From: Patescibacteria group bacterium
GTDB taxonomy: Bacteria; Patescibacteria; Microgenomatia; Levybacterales; UBA12049
Direction of reading: 5' to 3'
DNA: 64,000 nucleotides
Assembly (NCBI GenBank): GCA_023381035.1
Contig: JAMCTK010000011.1
Location: 56,557-120,556, forward strand
Both the position numbers and the translations under genes were made by a program. This document shows positions 53,879 to 62,185 of this stretch, in pieces. A model generated the notes under the pieces. The model saw only the letters and a list, made by a program, of their open reading frames with translations, ran no database searches and had not been told where the DNA came from. The first letter of the stretch is position 1. Each line of letters starts with the position of its first letter.

Positions 53879-54082
53879 CTATTTTGCTCGTGAGCCCACT
53901 TTTATTCCAAGTAATCGACTCAATTTACTGGTTCTTTTGTACCATATGTTATAAAGCTTATGGTCTTTATCGAGCAACTTCTTGTTTCTTCCCCAATCTT
54001 CTGTTTTTCCAAACGCCTTATTAATCGATTTCCTATTTCCCTCACCCTCTTTTATTTTCCTGTATAGTTTTAAAACATCCAT
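53879..54082 (-). CDS. Hypothetical basic protein, 67 aa
   Basis: I do not recognise a family. It is Lys/Arg-rich, with KTEDWGRNKKLL and YKRTSKLSRLLG segments. It begins 19 bases after the TIR gene stop, so the three genes probably share a transcript. Confidence 0.55.
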   Translation of the reverse strand: MDVLKLYRKIKEGEGNRKSINKAFGKTEDWGRNKKLLDKDHKLYNIWYKRTSKLSRLLGIKVGSRAK

Positions 54083-54101
54083 AATTCCTTTTTTTGATTC
54101 T

Positions 54102-55277
54102 TCATCTATTTTTTAGTAAGTTCTTGAGTTCTAAGACAATTTCATCTATTGAGCTTGAACTTTTTGCAAAACGATCCGCCAAAGAAGGACTATACGCTGC
54201 CACTTCCTCTCGAGTCACATTATGCCAAATAGGCAAGATAATTTTTTTACCGGGCTTTTCTCGAGCAAACAAACCATTTAGCTCATATTCGGTCCATTTC
54301 TTTTTCTCAAGGAATGATTTTGAGAAAATAACGATCCCATAAAGTGAGTTCTTTAATCCCTCATCTATTGTTGATCGGAGATCATCTCCCCAACCCAACT
54401 GAAACCCATCATACCAAACTTCAATTCCTGCTTTCTTTGAGGCTTCTGCCAACGAAATGACAAATTGTTTATCTTCGCTTGCATAGCATATAAAAACATC
54501 GAAATTTTTAGGATCTTTTCTTTTAACGTGCGAGACCGTCGGTGCTTGCAAATTATCCTCGTGAGATTCTTTTTCTGATTTTATTGACACACCCAATTTG
54601 GAAAGGAACGTATCGTGAGTAGAAAGTTTTACTTTCGCTTGCTCTACTGCTTTTTTAACTTCTTCTTCTAAATGATTATTATATCCATTGACCTGATTAT
54701 TTACATGTTCTAATTGGCTTTTGAGAAAATTAATAATATTATCTTTTTCTTTCTGGATAGTATCAGAATCATTGTTAAAATTAATTACATCAAATAGTAT
54801 TTCGTTGCCAATGATACCGATTTCCTCTGTCCGAAGAAGTCTAGGATTAGGAACGGAACGCAAGAGGACAGGATCCCCAGAAAAAGGCAGATGAAATGTT
54901 AATACCTCTTTTTTATAAGCTCTGTGTTCATCCATAAAAAAGATAGCTGAAGGAAAATATTCGGTGGGAATCATTTGCTCACTTGTCGTAGCATAAACAT
55001 CATCTGTTTTGAGATTTACGGGCTTGATCTGTCCTTCAGTAGTTTTTCTTGAAATATACTCCGCAGTGGGGGAAAAGGATTTTGAGCTTAAATCAGACTC
55101 GATTTTCTGCCTTATCTCTTTAAGCTGATTTTCCAAAATAAGAGAAAGATCGTATTCATTAAAAGCCCTGTAGCCAGATTTATTTATTAACATATAGATA
55201 TAAAAAATAAAAACTAATCGAAGGTTCGTGTGGGCGGGTATTTGAAGCTCGTCCAGGCGCTGCCTCCGCCTGTTCAT
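54102..55277 (-). CDS. TIR-domain protein with an N-terminal sensor-like region
   Basis: The protein has 391 aa. Residues 258-391 are a TIR domain: FDVFICYASEDK, a WYDGFQL BB-loop region, then SFLEKKKWTEYEL with the likely NADase Glu332. Residues 30-160 are an unrecognised domain, and 170-235 are a probable coiled coil. Bacterial TIR proteins of this type often act in anti-phage defence by degrading or cyclising NAD+. The start may be 55277 or the ATG at 55193; the first 28 residues span a GC-rich hairpin and look unusual. Confidence 0.8.
   Translation of the reverse strand: MNRRRQRLDELQIPAHTNLRLVFIFYIYMLINKSGYRAFNEYDLSLILENQLKEIRQKIESDLSSKSFSPTAEYISRKTTEGQIKPVNLKTDDVYATTSEQMIPTEYFPSAIFFMDEHRAYKKEVLTFHLPFSGDPVLLRSVPNPRLLRTEEIGIIGNEILFDVINFNNDSDTIQKEKDNIINFLKSQLEHVNNQVNGYNNHLEEEVKKAVEQAKVKLSTHDTFLSKLGVSIKSEKESHEDNLQAPTVSHVKRKDPKNFDVFICYASEDKQFVISLAEASKKAGIEVWYDGFQLGWGDDLRSTIDEGLKNSLYGIVIFSKSFLEKKKWTEYELNGLFAREKPGKKIILPIWHNVTREEVAAYSPSLADRFAKSSSSIDEIVLELKNLLKNR
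55254..55272. other. GC-rich hairpin at the TIR gene start
   Basis: CAGGCG-CTGCCTC-CGCCTG is a perfect six-base stem with a seven-base loop in otherwise AT-rich DNA, just inside the first codons of the longer TIR reading frame. Confidence 0.5.
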
Positions 55278-55365
55278 TATTAACTTACATTACTATATTA
55301 TAACTGAGGCTGAGTTGTCAATAGGAAACCTCGACTGCTAAATCCAGGACTACACCTTCTTGTGT

Positions 55366-55388
55366 TATACTATCCATATATGGCCAAC
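55366..55388 (+). promoter_or_regulatory. XRE promoter with operator over the start codon
   Basis: An extended -10 (TGTTATACT, with TATACT at 55366-55371) is followed at once by ACTATCCATATATGGCCAAC (55369-55388), whose core CCATATATGG is a palindrome covering the ATG. It matches the recombinase operator at 16 of 20 bases. Confidence 0.65.
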
Positions 55389-55610
55389 GCAAAAAGTAAA
55401 TTAGTTACTAAAACTCTAAGTGTTAAGCTAAAAGAGGCAAGGGAAAAATTAGGACTTACTCAAGAAGAAGTTGCAAAGCTAGCCGGCATTAGGGGCAAAG
55501 GAAATTATTATGCAAAAATTGAACGTGGAGAGATAAATTTAACAATAAATAAGCTATCTAAGCTTATTAAAGTGTTAAAAATTGATGCCTCGGAAATTCT
55601 TCCTTCTTAA
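55380..55610 (+). CDS. XRE-family helix-turn-helix regulator
   Basis: The protein has 76 aa with the start at 55380 (MANAKSKLV); the ATG at 55362 precedes the -10 and is unlikely. The HTH is KLKEAREKLGLTQEEVAKLAG, split here only by convention, followed by YYAKIERGEINLT. It is the likely repressor of its own promoter and of the recombinase operon. It overlaps the convergent 103 aa gene by four bases. Confidence 0.88.
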   Translation: MANAKSKLVTKTLSVKLKEAREKLGLTQEEVAKLAGIRGKGNYYAKIERGEINLTINKLSKLIKVLKIDASEILPS

Positions 55611-55918
55611 TTTTTCTGAAGATTTTTAATTCTTTCTTCTGCTCTTACTTTTTCGATTAGCCCTACCGTTTCTTGATATTTTTCTTTTCCCCCCATGATT
55701 GCGGACAGAAAAATCATCCCAAAATCTACACCATATTTATTGGTAAAATATTCACTTAATTTATCGTACGGTTCTTCAACTTTTTCTTTTTGTACCTTTT
55801 CCATAAATTTAGCGTCTTCCGGCGGAACTTGTTTTGCAAAAGCAAGTTCAATCAAGTTCTTTTGGTCTTGAGTAAGCTGAATTCTGTCTTCCGGCAGTAT
55901 TTTTATACTATTGCTCAT
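55607..55918 (-). CDS. Hypothetical protein, 103 aa
   Basis: I do not recognise a family. It is a small, charged, helical protein with a short hydrophobic stretch (FGMIFLSAIMGG). It is convergent with the XRE gene, and their stops overlap by four bases. Confidence 0.55.
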   Translation of the reverse strand: MSNSIKILPEDRIQLTQDQKNLIELAFAKQVPPEDAKFMEKVQKEKVEEPYDKLSEYFTNKYGVDFGMIFLSAIMGGKEKYQETVGLIEKVRAEERIKNLQKN

Positions 55919-56029
55919 AAGTTTTATCTATTATATCATTACTATTACACTCAAAGGCGTCCATCAGATTGTAAATCCAGGTAAGAAACGGTTCGATGGT
56001 ATTTGCGTTGAGGGTACTTAGTCCCATAG

Positions 56030-56059
56030 TTGACAACCACCCTCGTAATCATGTAAAAT
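56030..56059 (+). promoter_or_regulatory. Promoter of the 111 aa gene (leaderless type)
   Basis: Perfect TTGACA at 56030-56035, an 18-base spacer and TAAAAT at 56054-56059, eight bases before the ATG at 56068. Confidence 0.65.
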
Positions 56060-56067
56060 CTTTCCTT

Positions 56068-56403
56068 ATGTCAGACAACTGGAGAAAGATTTTTATAAAA
56101 CCTCGTCATTATGAAGGAATGAGTCCTGATAGACTTGATGAATTCTTGATGGAGAGATTACCCGCTGCAGTGACTCAACATCTAGAAAACGGACAGTATT
56201 CTTATAGACCAGATTCGGACGGTTTATATGAAGTCAGATTATTTCAAGACAATACTCTAAATAACCGATTTGCTGCGACGATAATAGAACACGAGGGTTT
56301 TATTGCAGTCAGAGAAGAAGTGCATAGCCCAGAAGGAGAGTTAATTGACACAATAAAACATGATATTACCGACAGCAGCGATTTTCCTGGTAGACGAAAA
56401 TAA
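56068..56403 (+). CDS. Hypothetical protein, 111 aa
   Basis: I do not recognise a family. I start it at 56068 (MSDNWRKIF) because of the promoter just upstream; an earlier ATG at 55996 would precede the promoter. It is soluble, with an N-terminal helix and beta-like strands (YEVRLFQDN, FAATIIEHEGFIAVREEV). Confidence 0.6.
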   Translation: MSDNWRKIFIKPRHYEGMSPDRLDEFLMERLPAAVTQHLENGQYSYRPDSDGLYEVRLFQDNTLNNRFAATIIEHEGFIAVREEVHSPEGELIDTIKHDITDSSDFPGRRK

Positions 56404-56566
56404 TACCAATCAATTCCACTAACTAATGGTAACTAAGCTGCAAGGTAGGCTTGAAGCTAGGATAAAGAACAGCTTTCCACCTTTCCAACGAGGCACGAAT
56501 TTGGTTCCAATTCTGAAACATTTGGGGTACATGATTAATGAGGACTAGATTTCTATAAAAAGCTAA

Positions 56567-57316
56567 TCATAAAGTTCGCTTAAACCAATCAGAAACAACT
56601 TTATAAACCAAATTCCTCTTTGGCATTAATCCATGGTCGGCTCCCTCGATGATTAGTTTTTCTTTTGGTTCATTTGCGTTCATAAATATCTTCTCAATAG
56701 AAGAAAGTGGAATAGTGTCATCCTCCAAACCATAAATTAATAACAGACTACTATTAAGCTTTCTTAATTCAGACATTAAATTGTAGTTATTGAAGTCTTT
56801 CCAAAATCCAGGTTTAATCTCGGTGATACGGCCGTCCGTATGATTTTTTACGGAAATTCCTGTAGGATTATATCGCTTACCAAAATATTGCTTAAATATG
56901 TCGGAAGGGTTGATAAATGCTCCAGCAAGAACTATTGATTTAACTTTTGGTGAAAGTGCAACCGTAACTGTTGTACCAAATGACTGTGCAAAAATTCCAA
57001 TTCTATTTTTATCAATTTCGAGATTTTTCCTCACATAGTTAACTATCACAGAAAGGTCATTTTTCAATTTTGTTAAGGTAGTCTCCGAATAGTCACCTTC
57101 ACTTTCGCCACATCCAGAAAAATCAAATCTACAAGAAGCAATGCCGACATCAGAGAGAAATCTACTAGTTTCTACAAACAGTCCATCCTCTTCTTTGAAG
57201 TAATGAAATCCATGAACCATAATTACGCAAGGAAAGTTGACTCCCTTTTTAGGCACTACATACGTACCAACTAAAGTCTCACCAGCTTTATTTTTAACTT
57301 CAAGTCTTTGTTCCAT
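56567..57316 (-). CDS. Alpha/beta hydrolase
   Basis: This soluble esterase/peptidase-fold protein has 249 aa. The oxyanion loop is MVHGFHYF, the nucleophile elbow is AQSFG (the first Gly replaced by Ala), the acid is in YGLEDDTIP and the His in GADHGLM. The substrate is unknown. It lies at the boundary between the island and the uvrA region. Confidence 0.88.
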   Translation of the reverse strand: MEQRLEVKNKAGETLVGTYVVPKKGVNFPCVIMVHGFHYFKEEDGLFVETSRFLSDVGIASCRFDFSGCGESEGDYSETTLTKLKNDLSVIVNYVRKNLEIDKNRIGIFAQSFGTTVTVALSPKVKSIVLAGAFINPSDIFKQYFGKRYNPTGISVKNHTDGRITEIKPGFWKDFNNYNLMSELRKLNSSLLLIYGLEDDTIPLSSIEKIFMNANEPKEKLIIEGADHGLMPKRNLVYKVVSDWFKRTL

Positions 57317-57409
57317 GAATAGATTATATCAACATCAGCGCTAAAATGAATCGAATTGCCTTTGTAGACGAATAACACCTTCTCGCAATCGTCTATAAGT
57401 CTGTGTCCA

Positions 57410-57438
57410 TTGTATTTACTCAACGATTGATGTATAAT
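57410..57438 (+). promoter_or_regulatory. uvrA promoter
   Basis: TTGTAT at 57410-57415, a 17-base spacer and TATAAT at 57433-57438. The leader to the ATG is about 20 bases with no Shine-Dalgarno. I see no copy of the lexA-uvrB inverted repeat here. Confidence 0.65.
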
Positions 57439-57464
57439 TTTAGATTGATTTAGCCTCAAAATTT

Positions 57465-60341
57465 ATGGATAAAATTATCGTAAAAGGAGCAAGGGAACAT
57501 AATCTTAAAAATATTGATTTGGAAATCCCTAAAAACAAACTAGTTGTCTTTACAGGACTTTCAGGTAGCGGTAAATCATCAATTGCTTTTGACACGATTT
57601 ACGCAGAAGGACAAAGAAGGTACGTAGAAAGTCTTTCTTCATATGCAAGACAGTTTTTGGGAATAATGCGAAAGCCTGATGTTGATTTAATAGAAGGATT
57701 GTCTCCTGCAATATCTATTGATCAAAAATCAACTTCCCATAACCCCAGAAGCACAGTTGGTACTGTCACGGAAATCTATGATTACATGCGCCTGCTTTTT
57801 GCCAGAATTGGGCATCCGCATTGCCCTGTTTGTGGTCGTGAAATATCTCAAATGTCTAAAGAGCAAATTACTGATTCCATACTTAGTCTCGCCACAAAAC
57901 AATCTTCTCAAAGGGTCAAGATTTTAATTCTTGCTCCAATTGTCAAAGATAGGAAAGGAGAATATTCAGAGCTTTTTATTGATCTAAAGAAAAGGGGATA
58001 CAAAAAAGCAAGAATTGACAAGAAGATATTTTCCTTAGATGAAGATTTTGTATTAATAAAAACAAATAAACATACTGTGGAGGCTGTTATTGATCAAATG
58101 GTTTTACAAAAAGATACTGACAGATCAAGAGTCACGACAGCCGTGGAACAAGCTCTTAGTCTTGGAGACGGAGAATTAATCGTATCTGTAATTAAAGACG
58201 CAGGATTTAGTATTCCTGATAAGCCACAAAAAATGGAAGATAACTTTTATTCGGAAAAGTTTGCTTGCCCGGTTGACAACATTTTCTTGCCCCAAATAGA
58301 ACCAAGGGTCTTTTCTTTTAATACTCCACACGGAGCGTGCCCTACCTGTAATGGGCTTGGAACGGTTTTAACGATAGATAGAGATTTGGTGTTTAATGAT
58401 AACCTTTCCATAAACGAAGGAGGAATTTTGCCATATATTAATCTTCTCGCGCATGACACTTGGTTTTCCAGAACTTTTAAGGTTTTTTGCGATGAGAACA
58501 ATATTCCAATGACAAAAAGGCTGTCTGAAGTTAGTGAAGAGAAAAAAGACTTATTACTTAAAGGAACAGGTAGTCAACAGTATTTGGTGGAAGGTGAAAA
58601 CAGATGGGGGAAAAACACCGTAATATATGAAGATTTTGGGGGAATAATTAAGGATCTCAAGAGAAGATATGAAGAAACTGAGTCCTCATTTTTTAAGTCC
58701 CAAGTTGAGAAATACATGAGATATGAAGAGTGTGGAGAATGTCACGGCTCAAGACTTAAAAGAGAAGCCTTAATGGTAACTATTAACGGAAAATCAATAG
58801 TTGATGTTTCAGACATGCCAATAGCAGAGACATATAGCTTTATCAATTCCCTGCATGGACAAATTTCAAACAGGGAACAACAGATTGGCAAATTAATCCT
58901 TAAAGAAATCAAACAAAGACTTTCTTTTTTACTTGACGTGGGACTTGATTACTTAACCCTTTCAAGAGGAGCTCATACTCTTGCAGGTGGAGAAGCTCAA
59001 AGAATTAGACTGGCATCTCAAATTGGAAGCGGATTAACAGGGGTATTGTATGTTCTGGATGAACCTTCAATCGGACTTCATCAAAGAGACAATCAAAAAT
59101 TAATAGATACTTTGAAAAAGCTCCGAGATTTGGGCAATACAGTACTGGTGGTTGAACATGACGAAGAAACCATGCAAAGCTCTGATTATATTTTCGATTT
59201 TGGTCCTGGAGCAGGAGATAATGGAGGAAATATTGTTGCCCAGGGAACTTTTGATGAAATTAAAAACAGCAAAGGTTCATTAACAGGGGAATACTTATCA
59301 AAAAAAAGGAAAATAAACATATTAAAACCTGAAGTTGAAAAGGATCAAGTTGAAAATCTGACGATTATCGGAGCGAGCGAACATAATTTGAAAAATATTG
59401 ACGTATCATTCCCTCTTAACAAACTGGTAGTTGTTACGGGAGTATCAGGAAGCGGAAAATCAACTTTAATTAATGACATTTTATATCATTCACTAATGCA
59501 GAAAAGCAATCCTTTCCATAGGCAAAAACCAGGAAAGCATAAAAGTCTTTCCGGATATGAGCATATTAAAAATATTTTTTTGATTGATCAGTCTCCTATA
59601 GGAAGAACTCCAAGAAGTAATCCTGCAACCTACACTGGTGCTTTTACATATATTCGTGATCTCTTTGCCAAAACTAAAGAAGCAAAGCTAAGAGGGTATG
59701 GACCAGGAAGATTCTCTTTTAATGTAAAGGGAGGAAGATGTGAAGCTTGTGAAGGAGAAGGAAGAATTAAAATTGAAATGCAGTTCTTACCAGATGTTTA
59801 TGTTACTTGCGAGGTGTGTAACGGACAAATGTATAACAAGGAGGCTTTGGAGGTAACCTTTAATGATAAAAACATTGCTGATGTTTTAAATATGAGTGTA
59901 TCTGAAGCTGTTAAGTTCTTTTCCTTTTCTTCTGGTTTATCTCATAAATTGCAGACATTAAATGATGTAGGACTTTCATATATCAAGCTTGGTCAACCAG
60001 CCCCCACTTTATCAGGAGGAGAAGCACAAAGGGTGAAACTTGCCACTGAGCTTTCAAAAAGAGGCTCAAACTCTTTATATCTTCTTGATGAGCCAACAAC
60101 AGGTCTTCATTTTGCAGATTTGGAGAAGTTGCTTCATGTACTTCGCAAGCTCGTAGATCAAGGAAATACAGTAATTGTTATAGAACATAATTTGGATGTA
60201 ATAAAAAACGCTGACCATATTATAGATCTTGGTCCTGAAGGCGGGGAAAAAGGTGGAGAAATTGTAGCAACCGGAACACCTAAGGATATTGCGGACACAA
60301 TAAATTCTCATACTGGTCATTTCCTTAAAAAAATCTTATAA
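57465..60341 (+). CDS. uvrA: Excinuclease ABC subunit A
   Basis: This is the damage-recognition ATPase of nucleotide excision repair, with 958 aa (full length). There are two ABC modules, with Walker A motifs GLSGSGKSS and GVSGSGKST and signatures LAGGEAQR and LSGGEAQR. The zinc modules have CPVCG/CPTCNG and CEAC/CEVC. It is nine bases from the next gene. Confidence 0.98.
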   Translation: MDKIIVKGAREHNLKNIDLEIPKNKLVVFTGLSGSGKSSIAFDTIYAEGQRRYVESLSSYARQFLGIMRKPDVDLIEGLSPAISIDQKSTSHNPRSTVGTVTEIYDYMRLLFARIGHPHCPVCGREISQMSKEQITDSILSLATKQSSQRVKILILAPIVKDRKGEYSELFIDLKKRGYKKARIDKKIFSLDEDFVLIKTNKHTVEAVIDQMVLQKDTDRSRVTTAVEQALSLGDGELIVSVIKDAGFSIPDKPQKMEDNFYSEKFACPVDNIFLPQIEPRVFSFNTPHGACPTCNGLGTVLTIDRDLVFNDNLSINEGGILPYINLLAHDTWFSRTFKVFCDENNIPMTKRLSEVSEEKKDLLLKGTGSQQYLVEGENRWGKNTVIYEDFGGIIKDLKRRYEETESSFFKSQVEKYMRYEECGECHGSRLKREALMVTINGKSIVDVSDMPIAETYSFINSLHGQISNREQQIGKLILKEIKQRLSFLLDVGLDYLTLSRGAHTLAGGEAQRIRLASQIGSGLTGVLYVLDEPSIGLHQRDNQKLIDTLKKLRDLGNTVLVVEHDEETMQSSDYIFDFGPGAGDNGGNIVAQGTFDEIKNSKGSLTGEYLSKKRKINILKPEVEKDQVENLTIIGASEHNLKNIDVSFPLNKLVVVTGVSGSGKSTLINDILYHSLMQKSNPFHRQKPGKHKSLSGYEHIKNIFLIDQSPIGRTPRSNPATYTGAFTYIRDLFAKTKEAKLRGYGPGRFSFNVKGGRCEACEGEGRIKIEMQFLPDVYVTCEVCNGQMYNKEALEVTFNDKNIADVLNMSVSEAVKFFSFSSGLSHKLQTLNDVGLSYIKLGQPAPTLSGGEAQRVKLATELSKRGSNSLYLLDEPTTGLHFADLEKLLHVLRKLVDQGNTVIVIEHNLDVIKNADHIIDLGPEGGEKGGEIVATGTPKDIADTINSHTGHFLKKIL

Positions 60342-60349
60342 ATATATTA

Positions 60350-62185
60350 ATGAGGAAAATTCTTGTCTTCCTGTCCTTTTTTATATATCTTTTTCTTGGT
60401 TCTAGTATTGCTTACGCAGAGGAAAACTTTACTTCTGACTACCGAGTAACATACACCATCAACAATGACGCTTCCGCGCATGTACAGATGAACGTAACCT
60501 TAACCAACTTAAGCAGCAGGTATTATGCCTCATCATATAAGATCCAACTTGGATTTAAAGATCCCTTAAATGTTAAGGCGTCAGATGCAGGCGGACCTAT
60601 TGCTCCATCTGTCATTAAAAATAGTAAGGGAAGCTCTGTTGATTTGAATTTCAACACTAAAGTAGTTGGTCAAGGAAGCAAGTTTAATTTTTCCATGTCA
60701 TTCGATACTTCTGAAGTAGCACAGAATCAGGGAAACTTATGGGAGATTAATATTCCAGGACTTTCCTCTCAAAATGATTTTTCTTCCTTTAATGCCAGCG
60801 TCATTGTTCCTAGCTCTTTAGGAAAACCCTCATACATCAAACCGATGGTCGGTGATAATCCAAATAGACAGGTTGGTAATACTTTAAATTTTACTAAAAG
60901 TGAGCTAAGCACAGCAGGGATTTCCATTGCTTTCGGAGACTATCAAATATATGATTACAATCTCAAATATCATTTAAATAACAAAAATCTTTTTCCTGTA
61001 ACGACTGAGATCGCATTACCTCCCAGCACCAACTATCAAGATGTTATTATTGACCGCTTAAATCCCAAGCCAATGGAAGTAAGGATTGATAAAGACGGGA
61101 ATTGGCTGGCAAAATATTACCTTTATCCGTCTAAAAACTTAGACATAACTGCAAATGGAAAAGTAAAAATATTTCTTAAGCCAAAAAAAGAAGCTCTTTC
61201 GAATGATCTTAAAAATAGATATTTAGAACAAAAACCATATTGGGAAACTCAAAATCCTAAGATATCTTCCTTGGCGAAACAACTTAAGACTCCAGCTGCT
61301 ATTTATCAGTATGTCGTTGATAACCTTAGTTATGATTTTTCCAGAGTAACTGAACAAAAACCAAGGCTTGGAGCTGTCAAAGTTTTATCTGATTCAACTT
61401 CTGCAGTCTGTTTGGAATTTACAGATCTATTTATTGCTTTGGCAAGAGCTGCAGGAATTCCGGCAAGAGAAATTAATGGTTTTGCATATACCAAAAATCC
61501 CCAGGAGAGACCGCTTTCTCTAGTTGAAGATGTGCTTCATTCCTGGCCGGAATATTATGATTTTGGTAGGCAAGCATGGATTATGGTTGATCCAACCTGG
61601 GGAAACACTACCGGAGGAGTAGACTACTTCACTGTTATGGATTTTGACCACTTCGCCTTTGTCAGAAAAGGATTAAACAGCACTTACCCGGTTCCAGCGG
61701 GAGGATACAAATTAACTGCTAATTCCAAGACAAAAGACGTAAATGTTGTTATTGGAAGCGAATTTCAAATGAACAAATCTTTACAGGTAAGCTTGGATCT
61801 TCCCCCAGAAGTTGTGGCCGGCACTCCTATTGAAGGACAAATTAGAGTGAAAAACATCGGAAATACAATATCTGATGCTCAATCAGTTACTGCTCTTGCC
61901 AAACTTCTTCCGGCAAGTCAAATATTATGGATGGATACTGTACCTCCTTATGGAGAAATCAATGTACCAATAAAATACAAAAATACTGATTTTTTGACAA
62001 GGAGCAAGGATACGGTTAAAATACAAATCGGTAAAAACTCTATTAGCAAAGAGATTTCCATCATTCCGCTTTATCTAAGTAAATGGTTTTTGTTAGGAGG
62101 TATTTTCATTGCAGGTATTAGCATCATCATATCGATTATTATCAGAGGATTCAGGCGTATACCTGTTTCTAAACCACAAAAATGA
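60350..62185 (+). CDS. Exported transglutaminase-like membrane protein
   Basis: The protein has 611 aa with a signal peptide (residues 1-25, ending AYA) and one C-terminal membrane helix (about 575-600), so it should be extracytoplasmic and anchored. The transglutaminase-like domain has the triad Cys354 (SAVCLEF), His397 (LHSWPEY) and Asp414 (VDPTWG). The flanking regions are beta-rich. The likely activity is cysteine protease or amide transfer on surface protein or peptidoglycan peptides. Its end overlaps uvrC. Confidence 0.85.
   Translation: MRKILVFLSFFIYLFLGSSIAYAEENFTSDYRVTYTINNDASAHVQMNVTLTNLSSRYYASSYKIQLGFKDPLNVKASDAGGPIAPSVIKNSKGSSVDLNFNTKVVGQGSKFNFSMSFDTSEVAQNQGNLWEINIPGLSSQNDFSSFNASVIVPSSLGKPSYIKPMVGDNPNRQVGNTLNFTKSELSTAGISIAFGDYQIYDYNLKYHLNNKNLFPVTTEIALPPSTNYQDVIIDRLNPKPMEVRIDKDGNWLAKYYLYPSKNLDITANGKVKIFLKPKKEALSNDLKNRYLEQKPYWETQNPKISSLAKQLKTPAAIYQYVVDNLSYDFSRVTEQKPRLGAVKVLSDSTSAVCLEFTDLFIALARAAGIPAREINGFAYTKNPQERPLSLVEDVLHSWPEYYDFGRQAWIMVDPTWGNTTGGVDYFTVMDFDHFAFVRKGLNSTYPVPAGGYKLTANSKTKDVNVVIGSEFQMNKSLQVSLDLPPEVVAGTPIEGQIRVKNIGNTISDAQSVTALAKLLPASQILWMDTVPPYGEINVPIKYKNTDFLTRSKDTVKIQIGKNSISKEISIIPLYLSKWFLLGGIFIAGISIIISIIIRGFRRIPVSKPQK

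Noticed and set aside
55339..55982. Direct repeat TAAATCCAGG flanking the XRE/103 aa genes as target-site duplication
   Set aside because: Ten-base matches are common by chance in AT-rich DNA, and the word AAATCCAGG occurs again near 56811.
55960..56025. tRNA-Tyr-like remnant (GATTGTAAATCC followed by GGTTCGAT)
   Set aside because: The anticodon and T stems do not pair and no acceptor stem can be found; I treat the resemblance as chance.
57271..57459. 62 aa minus-strand ORF between the alpha/beta hydrolase and uvrA
   Set aside because: It overlaps the hydrolase start and the uvrA promoter and has no coding features.
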